This document shows, piece by piece, positions 1 through 11,140 of a stretch of 64,000 nt of DNA; the stretch's first letter is position 1, and each line of letters starts with the position of its first letter. The notes beneath the pieces are model-generated. The model did not search any database and was not told the DNA's origin. It saw nothing but the letters and a program-made list of their open reading frames with translations. The position numbers were made by a program, and so were the translations under genes. This DNA comes from Capsicum annuum (lineage: Eukaryota > Streptophyta > Magnoliopsida > Solanales > Solanaceae). The DNA lies in the NCBI RefSeq assembly GCF_002878395.1, contig NC_061117.1, positions 223,690,901 through 223,754,900 on the forward strand. The letters run 5' to 3'.

Positions 1-150
1 ATTACAGAGCCCATATTTAAAAGTTTCATCAATTAAGGGATGAAGGGGCAGATGAGGCGGATGCTTCAGTTTTTCAATATCTACATGTAATAAGAATAGA
101 TGGGACGGGTTTGGGGCAGAATTGGGCTGCCAGTTTCACTTTTTCTTTAG
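1..150. other. Intergenic sequence, nothing recognised
   Basis: This stretch holds no convincing reading frame. It leads directly into a small inverted-repeat element that starts near 151. Confidence 0.4.
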
Positions 151-446
151 GAAAAATTACACAAATCCCATATTTAAGACACCACATTACACAATATCCC
201 TTAATGTTTTAAAAATTACATAAAATCCCGGATTCATATTTACTAGTGATACATATGCTATATGTATCACTACTGTATACATATGTATATACTAGTGATA
301 CATATAAATATGTATCACTAGTCCATATGTATCACTGCTTAACATATGTATCACAATTCTAAATTCCGGATAAGATGTAATTAGCAAACTATCCGGGATT
401 TTATGTAATATTGATGAAACTATCCGGGATTTATGTAAGTTACTCT
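151..446. mobile_element. Small MITE-like inverted-repeat element
   Basis: The outer ends are complementary: AATTACACAAATCCC near 156-169 pairs with GGGATTTATGTAAGTT near 426-441. A second inner pair is longer (CATAAAATCCCGGAT near 219-233 against ATCCGGGATTTTATG at 391-405). Between them, 249-355 carries several direct and inverted copies of a short GATACATAT / ATATGTATCAC motif. It has no coding capacity. The nested inverted repeats suggest a non-autonomous DNA element, but I see no clear target duplication and cannot name a superfamily. Confidence 0.45.
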
Positions 447-1061
447 TTTCTTTATTAGTTGTATAGTTGGGCCAATTGGCCCTTGTGATGCTGTTTTTTT
501 AATTAATAAAACCAAAAATTCTCTTAAAAAAAATGAAGAAGAAGATAGAAGTTATACCTCAATTATCTTTGTTCTTTTGAAGCTTAGAGTTTGAATTGAA
601 ATTTTTATCCTTACCACATTCTTCGGGCGAGGTCACAAGTCACAGCCTATCAAACATAAATTATGATAGAATCTCAAAAATTAAGGATAGAATCTCAAAA
701 TATGACAAAGCACGTGTTAAAAATCACATATTTAGACAATCAAACCAACATTTAAAAGCAACGAACAATCAATAGCTGATAAAAAGAATTTTAAAGTGCA
801 AAGAAAATAAAATAGAAATTAAATAGAAAAGTAAAGAGACGGATTCATACAATTACTTGGATGCTAACATTAAAAAATAAGGAAGGTGAATTAATAATTA
901 AAAATCAATAGTATTTTTAAGTAGGTTTAAATAAAGAAAGATTAATAACCAATTTTTAATAGGACACCTAAAGTATTACAAAATAATTAAATAATAATTT
1001 AGGAAAATGGTAAATGATAGTTTTGTCTATTGTGGAGTTTTCTAATGAAGAACAAAAAGTT

Positions 1062-1110
1062 CAAATCACTTTTCTAAAGGTCTTCACACTTTTAATATAT
1101 TATATAGGTA
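1062..1110. repeat. Dispersed repeat, copy 1 (AAAAAGTTCAAAT motif)
   Basis: The sequence reads ACAAAAAGTTCAAATCACTT, then a short spacer, then CTTCACACTTTTAATATATTATA. Closely similar copies lie at 1724-1770 and 2452-2505. The shared core with diverged flanks suggests ends of an unidentified old DNA element. Confidence 0.4.
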
Positions 1111-1723
1111 TTTTAGAACTTTTTATCAAATCTTGATATTAATAAATAAAGTTTTTACAATAATATTCAAGGTAATGTATTGCAAACAAATGCCTAATAT
1201 CTTATTAATTAAAATTAGTCATTACTTTTATAAATAATAATATTACTTTGTTCTAAGAATACTACACTAAAAAAAGTAGTACATAAGAATTAAAAAAAAA
1301 AACTCTAAATTATTGATAATACTTTTGTTATGTGCATATATTTAAGGCCTCATATTAAAATTTGGCTTTAGATCACTAATTTTATTGAGACGGAGAGAGA
1401 GTGCGTACAATGCTTTACGAATAAATAGAATAGTACCTAACTTAGAAGAACAACGTTTTCCCAGTCGTAGGACAATATATTTTTCTTTTCCAAATTTATT
1501 AGGACAATGAATTTTTTTTTTTTTTTTTTAAAACCAATAGGGATTTTGGTTACTAAAGAGGATTGATTCCCTAACGAGTAAAAGAAATTCAAAATATTGT
1601 AGGAGTAGATTATATCCATGTAAATAAATTAACGTGTTTTATAATACTAGTCTAACCGCACATGTAACACTTGATTATTTAAAATTAAATGATTTTATCG
1701 ATTGCGAGATTTTAATAAAGCGT

Positions 1724-1770
1724 AAAAGTTCAAATCACTTTTCAAAAATCTTTCACACTTTAATATAATA
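1724..1770. repeat. Dispersed repeat, copy 2
   Basis: Same core as at 1062-1110: AAAGTTCAAATCACTTTTC, then a TTCACACTTTAATATAATA tail. Function unknown. Confidence 0.35.
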
Positions 1771-1802
1771 ATGTAAATATAAACATATACGCATATATTT
1801 TT

Positions 1803-1862
1803 TTCGATTTCCCATCCGATGTCCGGTGCCCGCATTAGAGCCTCGACTAATCCGGACGTACT
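1803..1862 (-). mobile_element. SINE-like fragment, reverse orientation
   Basis: The stretch reading TTCCCATCCGATGTCCGGTG, then GAGCCTCGACTAATCCGGA, resembles the reverse complement of a common Solanaceae short interspersed repeat (AATCCGGATTAGTCGGGCTC...CCGGGTGGGAA type). Forward-orientation relatives lie at about 8180-8350 and 36664-36806. The family assignment is from memory, so moderate confidence. Confidence 0.45.
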
Positions 1863-2451
1863 TTCAGGGTCCATATATATTTACCACAAGAAGTTCCAAA
1901 TGGTTGATTGAACATCACTTTAGCTTGTTGCCACATGCTAAAACAGACATATCAATTTGAATTATATTTGTGTTATGATTATTTTTCTTTTTGTTTATAT
2001 TTAAATTCTTTCTTTATTTTTAAAGTTAAATCTTTACAAAATCATTGATTACATTTTTATTACTAAATCATTGATTACATTCTTTTTACGTACTTAAACT
2101 TTTAAAAATATGGTATTTGTTAAACTTTTCTTATTTTAGTGGTTTTATATTTATTTCTAGATTTTTCAAATCTTCTTAAAATCAAATTTAGTTGATTCGA
2201 AATCTTTAAACTAATGGAAAAAGTATTAGTTGTCATTAATTTTGATGATTTCTAATAGGGAAATGCTTTACCATAAATATATTCAATTAATTTTCTACTC
2301 TTAAATTAGTATAAAGTAGTAAAATTATGATGACTTCTAATAAGAAAAGGTTTTACTATAAATATATTATTTAAATAATTTTTAATTCTTAAATATTAAA
2401 AAAAATAGTGATAAGACAATTTTGTCTAAAGTCAAAAAATTTTAATGAAGG

Positions 2452-2505
2452 ACAAAAAGTTCAAACAACATTTCTAATACCCTTCACACTTTTAATATAT
2501 TATAG
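2452..2505. repeat. Dispersed repeat, copy 3
   Basis: ACAAAAAGTTCAAAC, a short spacer, then CCTTCACACTTTTAATATATTATAG. It runs directly into the ATAGATT simple repeat next to the Mutator-like element. Confidence 0.35.
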
Positions 2506-2546
2506 ATTATAGATTATAGATATAGATATAGATAAAGATTATAGAT
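2500..2546. repeat. ATAGATT/ATAGAT simple repeat, left flank
   Basis: Degenerate 6-7 bp repeats of ATTATAGAT and ATAGAT. The same repeat type resumes at 7040-7093 on the other side of the Mutator-like element, so the element appears to have inserted into a single simple-repeat tract. Confidence 0.7.
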
Positions 2547-3124
2547 GGGAAAAAGCTCAAATATGCCACTGAACTAACAGAAATGACTCATTTATGTCAT
2601 CCGTTAAAAGTTCGGCTCATTCATGTCATCGCTGTTACAAAACTGGCTCATCCATGCCATTACTTTTAACAGGTGATTTTTAGAAAATAGCTTTGCCACG
2701 TGGCGGCATATTAGAGGTCCACATCATTTAAAAAATTTTTTTTAAACTTTTTTTTTGATGCATTAAAAAGAATCCACCCAACTTTTTGATCCATTAAAAA
2801 TTAGTTTGATCTATGCTTTTAAAATTTGAGATTATTTGTAGATTGCCCCATATCAATAGTTTTTTTTTTCTTTTCTGGCTTTCACGTGTGACTCTGTTCA
2901 CAATACGGATCAATAATATGATCATCTCCCTTTGAACTAAGTTTTACTTGATTAATTACTGTTAATAAGTTAATTTTGAGATTATTTGTGTATTGCCTCA
3001 TATCATCCGAGTATTTAGAGTTACCAAGCTCATCGATTTTTTTTTGGTTGTATGCGGCTTAAAATTATGGTCAAATATAGTAAATTGATCCATAGACAAG
3101 CAAAGACAATAAGACAATACGTCT

Positions 3125-5142
3125 CATGCTGTCACGACCGGAACCGGGGCCCTGACTATGACGAGTATCCCAAACCATGAAGGCTCGAAACACCCCTATC
3201 TGTCTGGTAATCATGCACATAATTCACATGATAAAGAAATGCGGAAGATAAAATAATATTACGAAAACATGGTCAAGAGTCATATGAAAGCAATAATAGG
3301 GAATAATGTCCCACAATATCAAACAACATCTCTATAACTTCTTCGAAATCTCTACTACATGACTGAAACAAATGTCTATCTGAAAACCGGGACAAGGCCC
3401 CCAGTAGATCCAAAACTAATAAATGATAAATGAAACTGCCAGATATCAGGCCTTCCAAAATATCGAAGGCTCACCACGTGACTCTGCAACTCTGTTTGAG
3501 GAATCTACTGATTTTCTGGACCCCTAGACTTCGCCTCTGAACCTGGGAGGAAGGGGATCAATACAAAAATGCTGGTACGCAGAGATATCAAAACAAAATA
3601 TAATATTCTTACAAAATATAGTTGAGAGCCATTATAAACAGTTTCATACCAAATCATTTGAAAACACATGGGCGCAGTGTAATTGTTTTCAACATCAATG
3701 TAATGCAGCTGAGCTAGGTGGAATACCCTACATATAACATTTACACTAACTGTCAAACCTCGGTTGTCGTCGAGATTAGAGTATAAGTGAGGGAAAGACA
3801 CACAAGATCACACAGCAGCGTGTCTCGACCCAATGGTAGTGCACAGGATCACAAAGCTGGGCTCCTAACCATAATCACAATTTGGGAATGACATAAAGTC
3901 AGGTACGCAAGATCACAAAGCAGGGTACCAAATTCCCATGTCGGCAAACATGGTTTCTAGCAATGAGCCCTTACACTCAAACGCCTTCTTCGGGCATCCA
4001 CCTATCTTATGAAAAATCAATGCACTCAACTTTCATCTGATTCAATCACATGTCATATTCTGTAGGGTATCGTCATACCCGACTTGCAAGCCATCAATGT
4101 CATATCATTCTCTCATGCAACCATTTTATTCAACATATTTCAATTTACTGTCCTCTCATGATAAGTCAAAATCATGCCCAAATCATAACAATGCTCAAAA
4201 CATTTTATGTCATGCCTTTCAATATGATTTCAAACAGTTCACATCATATGAAAATATAAAACAAAATCATATCAAGAGAGGGATTTCATATAATTCATGC
4301 TCTCAAGTTAACATCCTTTTTGGAATACATGCATATACATATATCATATATCAAAACACTTTGAGAATAGGTCTAAAGACCAAATCAATATCATAAAACG
4401 TTTAAAACAAAATCGTATTCATAATTTCAAAACCCCCCATTTTGAAAACATGAATTTTAAAGCCCATGAGATTTTTGAGATAACCCCACGTACCTCTGTT
4501 TTGGAAGAAAAAAAATGTTTATTGAAGCCCACGATCTGGGGATTCTGAATATGAAATCAGTTTTGGAAACCCACGGTCGAATCTTGATCTGTTTGGATTT
4601 TTATTTTGAAATCCTTATGAGGGTTCTTGAGAAATTTTGATGAAAATATGAATGATATGGGTTTTTGGGAGTTTAATCCCGTGTTTACGTTGATAGGAGA
4701 GTGAAAAATTACCAAAACACCCTTAATGAGACGGAACTTAAAAGCTGAAAAATCCCCAGGCGTGCAGCAGACCATGCTTCGCATGCTATTTCCCACCACA
4801 GTGGAGTATGCGATGCATGCTATATCACATGCTGCCACCATGCGATGGAGCATGCGGCGCATGCTTATCGCATGATGCTATTGTTTTGGAAATCAAACAT
4901 GCCCTGAACGATGTCCAAAAATTTTGAAACTCCCCTGAGATGTTCTACAACCTTGCCCCATCGCAACGCAACAAGAAAATCTAAAAACGAACGTCAGAAA
5001 GGTTGAAAAGTTGTATCCCGAAGGTTGCCAGCTAAAATGACTCTAAGCCCTCATTACACTTAGAAAATTTCAAGTTTCTTACTCTTAGTGCTAGCCATTG
5101 TAAAGTAACACATGTACGGCTTTTACGGGACGTTACACATGC
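3125..5142 (-). mobile_element. Solo LTR of a D-family Ty3/gypsy element, with target duplication
   Basis: The LTR is 3130-5137 (2008 bp), reading TGTAACGTCCC...GGTCGTGACA on the minus strand. It is flanked on both sides by CATGC (3125-3129 and 5138-5142), a 5 bp target duplication. No primer site or internal sequence accompanies it, so it is most simply an unequal-recombination product. Its U3-like start is very close to the 5' LTR of element D at 40174-42131: the shared GTAAAAGCCGT, a TTACAATGGCTAGC block, and AAACTTGAAATTTTC. It sits inside the Mutator-like element and is therefore younger than it. The short reading frames within it are not genes. Confidence 0.88.
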
Positions 5143-5879
5143 CGTCACTCTATCATCCTCATACCCATCCTGCAAAAATTTCAGTACAACGGCGTTGATA
5201 TTAATTATTGTGCTAATTAATTACGATAAAATACTTTTAATATTGTAAGATATCATTTGCTTTGAATCAAATTGACATTTTTTTTTCAAGAGACCTTAAA
5301 TATCCGATATTTTATAAATAATTTCATTTCTTTTTTACTTTTCACGTGGGACACTGTTCTCTCAAACACTCACTATACTGCTCCCTTTCATCTTTTTTAA
5401 TATGTCATTTAGTGTTTTGACACAATCATATATTAAGACTAATTATTTAACAATCAACATTAATCATTGGAGGTAGAATATTTTTCTAAATTACAATTAT
5501 GTTTTTCTTAAATTATAATTTGATTTAATGATATAGTTACATAAAAATTGGTGAGACGTCATAGTTTTATATCCTTATATAATTAATTTTTAGTGGCCCA
5601 ATCCTAATTAAAAATTGAATAAAAATAATATATAAGTCATGCATGCAAGTTACAACTCACAAGTATTATGTATGTATAGTCTTTATCATTTCATTATATA
5701 CTTAATTCAATGAATTGATTAATTCCAAAATTTTATTGTTCTTTTCACTTTAATGAAATAAAATATCTAAGAAGAAAGAACAAAATAAAAATGACATGAA
5801 ATTTGTATAATATAGTCTGAGGCCAGTTGACATATATAAAAACAAAGGTAAATCCAATATATTTTTGATAAGTTAGATA

Positions 5880-6627
5880 ACATGTGATACGGGTACGACC
5901 ACGGAGGTGGGTGAGTGCGAGAGTGAATGAATTCGAGACTTGGAGTGTACACGTGAAGTGCAAAGGAAGGCCTAACTAGGCTCCAAAATCAGTCCATACA
6001 ATGCACTCCAAGGGAGCCCACTTGAAGACTTTGACTAAGGGGTCATTTTGGACATTTCACACTATTCTTGTAATACACTATAAATACAACCTTCTAGGGA
6101 TTCATTCATTATATTTTGATGAATATGAATATTTTATAACATAGAAAGACAAAGTCCTCTTTCCTTGAGACAAATCTGAAACTTGGAACTAGGTAACAAC
6201 AAGAGGGTGGAATCACTTTTGTTGTTTGTTTGCTTGGAAACTTAGGTCTTGAGGTTCATGAGTCCCTCTTGGTCTAAGTAAGAACTTGATGTTTCTATTC
6301 ATTTGTCTTAGGGTCCTTTCTCATTGTTAGGGTTCTTAGATTTGTGAATATTGTATGTCAATTTACTATCCTTTTTGTATCTTGTTATTGTGGAATCCAA
6401 ATCTGGTTGTTTTTGTTGTCATATTGTTCATCACGTTTTTGTTGTGTTTTGTGGCTGTTTTGGGTGTCAAATACACCTTTGTTTCTTATATTCTTGTTAT
6501 ATTTGTCGAATCCGAGTGAGGTCTCCATTTGGTCCACGTTTGTTGTGATTTGTGGACTGTTTTGGAGGGTGTGTTGGACTGTTTTATGGCTGTTTCATGT
6601 TCCTCTTGTTTGTCCCGTATCAACATG
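5880..6627 (+). mobile_element. Solo LTR of a second, smaller retrotransposon family
   Basis: The LTR is 5885-6622 (738 bp). It begins TGATACGGG and ends CCCGTATCA, a 9 bp terminal inverted repeat, and is flanked by ACATG at 5880-5884 and 6623-6627. A TATA-like CTATAAATACAAC near 6068-6080 fits an LTR promoter reading plus. There is no primer site or internal domain. The size and ends suggest a Ty1/copia or TRIM-like source, but with no coding region this is open. It is also nested in the Mutator-like element. Confidence 0.8.
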
Positions 6628-6665
6628 GGAGTATATATTTGTGTGGGAGTATAAAATAAATTAAT

Positions 6666-6682
6666 GTATATATATATATATA
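6666..6682. repeat. (TA)n microsatellite
   Basis: About eight TA dinucleotides just beyond the solo LTR, inside the Mutator-like element. Confidence 0.8.
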
Positions 6683-7039
6683 TGTTCATTTATTTCTTCA
6701 TATATATTTTTATGTTATTTTGAAAATTTTTAATGAAAATTTTGACTCTACTATTAAGCTAATCGTCATAAATCAAACTAATTTTTAATGGATCAAAAAG
6801 TTGGGTGAATTCTTTTTAATGGATAAAAAAAAATCTAAAAAAAATAAAAAAATAAAAAATGATGTGGACCTCTAATATGCTGCCACGTGGCAAAGCTGTT
6901 TTCTAAAAAGCAACTGTTAAAATTAATGGCATGGATGGGCCAATTTTGGTACGACGATAGCATGAATGAGCCCAACTTTTAACAGATGACATAAATGAGT
7001 CATTTTTGATAGTTCAGTGACATATTTGAGCCTTTTTCC

Positions 7040-7093
7040 ATTATAGATTATAGATTATAGATATAGATATAGATTATAGATATAGATATAGAT
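7040..7093. repeat. ATAGATT/ATAGAT simple repeat, right flank
   Basis: Continues the tract seen at 2500-2546. It includes the ATTATAGAT that is the likely right-hand target duplication. Confidence 0.7.
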
Positions 7094-7238
7094 AGTACTT
7101 GGTTATTCAGGTCTTGATAAAATGGTTTGTCCTTTTACGCAAATGTGAAAAATGATTATTTTACATATATGAATTTCAACACGAGGATGGCGTGACCGAT
7201 GGTTAGATTCTCCAAATTATTGGTTCACAAGCAAAAAG

Positions 7239-7700
7239 AACAACAACAACTACATGCCCAGTGAATTCCCACCTAGTGGGATGTGGGGAGGGTAAAATGT
7301 ATGTAGTCCATACCACTACCTCCAAAGAAGTAAAGGGGCTGTTTCCGATAGACCCCCGATTCAGAGACAGTAAATAAGATCGTAATAAAACATAAGAAAA
7401 GATGAAAAAAACAGAAATAAGGCACCCATAAAGTAGTATGATACACTAACAAATCGCCAGCATCCACCTCCCCCAACCCACCTAACTAGAGACTCCATCC
7501 TATGAGCAAAGTCCTACAACTGCTAGCAGACTACCCGAGAGCACCCCTAGGCTACGACTCGCCCACACGCACTAACCTACTAACCTAATTCGTGTTCTCC
7601 ACACTTTCCTATCTAGGGTCATGTACTCAATAAGCTGTAATGGCTCTATGTCATGTCTAATCACTCCAGTATTTCTTCGGCCTACCTCTACCCAGCCTGA
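7239..7700 (-). mobile_element. 3' end of an RTE-type LINE with a (TTG)n tail
   Basis: On the plus strand it starts with the (CAA)n complement of a TTG tail (7240-7250), then CCCACCTAGTGGGATGTGGGGAGGG in pieces, then a GGGGCTGTTTCCGATAGACC block. Solanaceae TS SINEs share this 3' end. Further in, about 7590-7695 read on the minus strand gives a decayed match to the C-terminal tail of plant RTE LINE proteins: GRGRPKK-like, then VIRHDI, LQLIEYMTLDRKVWRTRI. The protein tail places the piece in a LINE rather than a SINE. It is truncated at the 5' end and full of stops. Confidence 0.65.
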
Positions 7701-8179
7701 AAGAACAAAGGGGAAAAAATTTGATTCAATGGAAGTACTCTATGAAGGTTAGTGTAGCACGAAATGTCAAGGTTCGTCAACAGCTTGTATTTTGACTTTA
7801 AAGCGCGATATTGTAAACCCAGTCAATGTTGGCGATAGCGGGTTTGTTGTTATAAGAGACGGGGGTAATCATTTACAAATCGGAAATTCAGCAAAAAGGA
7901 TTCAGTTGTCCCTTTCAGTTCGGAAATGGTGATGATTCTGATGATCCAAGTGTGGCACAAGAATTAAGTTTATGATCTGTGCTTGATTAATTAGATACAT
8001 TATTGTTGTAACAACAAAGAATGTGTTAATTAGCTGTAAAAACTTCTTTTTTTTTTTGTATGTGTATGTGTGAATGTATGATGTAAACTATGCCTGATCA
8101 AATTGGCTAACAGATGAATTCTAATGAACTTTCTTAGGATTCATGCTATTGATGTTCATAATCTTCTTATGTCCCTTTA

Positions 8180-8350
8180 AGTCTCAGCTTCGAGAATGGA
8201 GAAAATTCTCGAAACTCACGGTCCTAGGAGCGCTTCTCCCTATAATGATCCCTACGCTATGCAAATCTGAATTAGTTGAGCTAGTCGGTTCCGGATACCA
8301 GATGGTTATACCAGAAAAAATGGAAGGGCTCGCGACCATAGTATGAATTG
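8180..8350 (+). mobile_element. SINE-like element
   Basis: The string CTTCGAGAATGGAGAAAATT, then GGAGCGCTTCTCCCT, a TACGC block, GAATTAGTTGAGCTAGTCGG and CCGGATACCAGATGG, closely parallels 36664-36806 (GCTATGAGAATGGATAAA, GGCAGCGCACTCCC, TAAGTCGAGCTAGTGGG, CCATATACCAGATG). Two divergent copies of one block in unrelated contexts show a dispersed element. Naming it a Solanaceae SINE is from memory. Confidence 0.5.
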
Positions 8351-8734
8351 GAGCCCAAACTCCCAAGTAACGAGAAACATTGTTACTCGGTCTTAGGTGG
8401 GGAATGGGAAGTTGCCAGTGGCAATCTTTTTACAGGTAAAATCCAGTGATGAATGCATAGGAGAAAAGTGAGAAGGAACAGAATAAAACAACTAAACTAG
8501 TGAACTGGAAGCATATTACAAGTATAAAACTTTCACTACATTAGCTGAGATAACTATAATTCATTCCATTAGTTCAATAACATTGCCGTAGCAAGAGAAG
8601 AATGAGACACTAACACTATCTAACTGTTTTCGATAACTAGGTAATAGAGAAGAACTACACAGCTTCTTGAACAAAAAATAAAAAAAAGAAACTAAGATAT
8701 AAGCATCAACATTATAGTTTAGCTTTGGTTGTTT

Positions 8735-9902
8735 TCATCTTGTCCTGCGCCTTGGAACCTTTCCAGCAATGATATTTTCAAGGTTATTAAACCTCTTCTC
8801 AAGTTTCGGAATATCGATCATTTCAATTTTCTGCATCTGCATATTTCCTTCAGTCCTGTTGATCAGCATATTTGTAGTTACCTTACGTGCTTCCACTGAA
8901 TCATTGCTAATCTGCAAACTCATTTTAGCGGTATCAGTACCTGAAATTTTTGCAAATCTACCATCGTTCCTAGTTGCGTTTGGACCCTCACTTGCAAGTT
9001 CTAAACTATCTGGCAAATTGAGCTTACAGACACCTTTGTCATTGTTGTCCTTGCTCTCTAGTTGCACCATCTGGTTAACTACATATGCCTCATCTGCATC
9101 TAATTCCTCCGATTTTACCTTTGAAGTCTCAAGTGTTCCGTTTAGTGGTTTTGATTCCGTTAAGGCCTCCCTTTCCGTGGGAGTTCTAGCTCCATCATTG
9201 AAAGCTGAAGAAGATTGGTTGTGGATGCTAGGTAGGAGTTCTTGATTACCAGGTACAGTAATTCCTTCTTTTAGGAGCCTCCTCCTGCATAAAAATTCTG
9301 AAATCGTTAAATAGTCATCTTCATCATAATGTGGTGATTCTACAACTTTCGTTTCACAACCCCGAATATAATTGCCATCTGTTCTAACCTCATCACTTCT
9401 CGGTGCAAATTCACAACACACTGAGGCATTTAGTTTTTCCTTGTGTCCTCCCGACAGTCTTGGTATCCTTCCATGAGTTTTGTACCCCTGTCCGTTGGTT
9501 ACACGCTTAACTGCTTCCTCTGGTGCAACGTTTTGGTTCTTCCACTTTTCCAAGTATCGTTTGCTAACATCTGACTCGAAGAGCCTGGAAGGTATATAGA
9601 TGTTGACATCTTCAATTGGTCTGTCATAGTTTCTCCAAATATGATTCACACAACCAGGCACATCTTGATCGAGTCCAAATTGCATTGATACTCTGTGGGT
9701 TGTACAGTTCTTCACAATCCATCCCAACTAGTTCAGAAGCTCGAACAAGTCGAGCAAATATCAAGATTTCTCTTCCCATATTTGGTCCAACCACCACATA
9801 TTCCTCCCTTGTAGAATTTGTCGATGTCCCGATTCTTCACAGTATCAATGGCATAAGGACGCCACAGAAACCATTCCGCTGCTGAATCAATTTCACACCT
9901 AG
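8735..9902 (-). pseudogene. PMD-3, C-terminal part (plant mobile domain pseudogene)
   Basis: This continues 12118-13101 across a solo LTR. If the LTR and one CCTAG copy are left out, the frame passes unbroken from VDPRC to EIDSAAEWFLWRPYA. It is then broken twice. Near 9810 a one-base loss shifts it off the expected EEYVVVGPNMGREILIF track. Near 9690 a second indel restores the frame leading into SMQFGLDQDVPG, NYDRPIEDVNIYIPSRLFE and YLEKWKNQ. Those motifs match PMD-1 and PMD-2 (MQFGYDQDF, NYSRPIDSDFRLYYPSRLFE, YLKWWRR). The rest (about 9630 to 8735) is a hydrophilic tail with a short predicted coiled coil, LEKRFNNLENIIAG, and a basic end. It lacks the PPGFPP repeats of the other two. Function of the tail is unknown. 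Confidence 0.85.
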
Positions 9903-11108
9903 TGTCACGACCCGAACTAGGGCCAGGCCGTGACGGACATCCCGAACCAGGAAGGCCCGGAACGCCCTTCTCTATCTGGTAATCTTGCACAATATTCGTA
10001 TACAAAAAGAAAATGCGGAATTATACATCGAATACGGAAACATGGTCATACTCTGAAATTAATTTAACAATGAAGGAAAACTCCAACAATATCTAAAAAC
10101 CATCTGACTCAATCTGCGAAATCTCTACTATATGAAAATCTGACGACGGTCTAAAGCTGGGACAAGGCCCCCAGTATACCAAAACTGAAATAATTGTCAT
10201 GATATGAAAAGACAGGCCTTCTGGAATAGAGAAGGCTCACCACTGCACAATCTGATCACTTGTCAGAAATATCTATTGCTTATCTGAACCCCTAGACTGA
10301 ACCTTAGAACCTGGAGGGAGGAGAGGGGGTCAATACAGATGTACTGGTACGCAGAGTAAATCCAAAATAATCATTTATAATTAACATATATGAGAGCAGT
10401 TTAAAACAGTTCATAAACATGTTATACAGTAAGAAATCACATGGGCATTTTAAAAGACTGTGAAAATCATCATGACTCTGAAAAATCTGTATTACATCTG
10501 CGTTAGGTGGTATACTCTACAACTCTAAAAAATTCCATGGGCTATATGGAAACTGCCATTAACTCGATAGCGAAGCCCCCAACCCAAGTGTGCCACAAGG
10601 GTCGGAGTCTCTGACTCTACTACGCCACACGGCCGTCACCAGCGTACAATAATAATCTACCCGTATCGGCAAATACAGTTTCAGGCTAAGAGTTGCTTTA
10701 ACTCGCGCCTTCTTCGGGTAACCACCTAACCCTCTTTAAGCCCCTTTTTAAAACTCTATCAAAACATGCAGTTTTTGAAAACATGCTCTGAAAACATACT
10801 TTGAAAACATGCTTTGAAAACATACTCTGAAAACATAATCTGTTATGGCATAAATACATATGGTATCGTCATACCATTGACTTGCAAGTCACATCTCTGA
10901 GCCATAATTAGTTTGTCATAAATCTCTGTTTTCAAAACACAAGTTTTGGGACCACCATTTCAATAATTCAATTCAAGAAACTCTTTCTCAAACCTTATGT
11001 AAAACGCATGCAAGGAACTCATCTTTGTCAAGCATTTCAATAGTACAGTACAAGGTGGTCATGCCAAAGTTCTCAATTCACATGCAATTCTTTCTTTGAA
11101 ACACAAGA

Positions 11109-11140
<32 letters not shown>

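Larger units (their letters stand above)
447..2546. other. AT-rich intergenic sequence with short dispersed repeats
   Basis: No supported gene. It contains a T-run near 1511-1529, a SINE-like fragment near 1803-1862, three copies of a dispersed motif (near 1066, 1727 and 2454), and a segment at about 1567-1660 that is similar to 36867-36950. The short frame on the minus strand at 1437-1619 encodes a lysine run from the T-tract and is not a credible gene. Confidence 0.5.
2547..7039. mobile_element. Non-autonomous Mutator-like element with long terminal inverted repeats
   Basis: The left end (GGGAAAAAGCTCAAATATGC at 2547) and the right end (GAGCCTTTTTCC ending at 7039) are inverted repeats of about 265 bp. 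They share the landmarks CCACTGAACT, CTCATTTATGTCATC, GCCACGTGGC and AGAGGTCCACATCA, roughly 2547-2812 against 6772-7039. Both ends are flanked by ATTATAGAT (2538-2546 and 7040-7048). That fits the 9 bp target duplications known for Mutator-like elements, although the flank is itself repetitive. No transposase is visible. Two solo LTRs (3130-5137 and 5885-6622) inflate it from about 1.7 kb to 4.5 kb. I recognise this terminus as a frequent Solanaceae type. The superfamily call is inference from inverted-repeat length and duplication size. Confidence 0.75.
7094..8734. other. Spacer between the Mutator-like element and PMD-3
   Basis: No gene. From 7094 to about 7160 the sequence resembles 36950-37010. 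Then come a LINE 3' end (7239-7700) and a SINE-like element (8180-8350). I see nothing recognisable at 7701-8179 or 8351-8734. Position 8351-8734 is the 3' flank of minus-strand PMD-3 and probably includes its old 3' untranslated region. Confidence 0.5.

Noticed and set aside
4557..4862. Frames inside the solo LTR at 3130-5137 (several of 60-100 codons)
   Set aside because: They lie wholly within an LTR, lack domains, and matching frames in related LTRs are not conserved.
8769..9245. 158-codon plus-strand frame opposite PMD-3
   Set aside because: It is the complement of the PMD-3 C-terminal tail, whose minus-strand frame is longer and joined to PMD homology.
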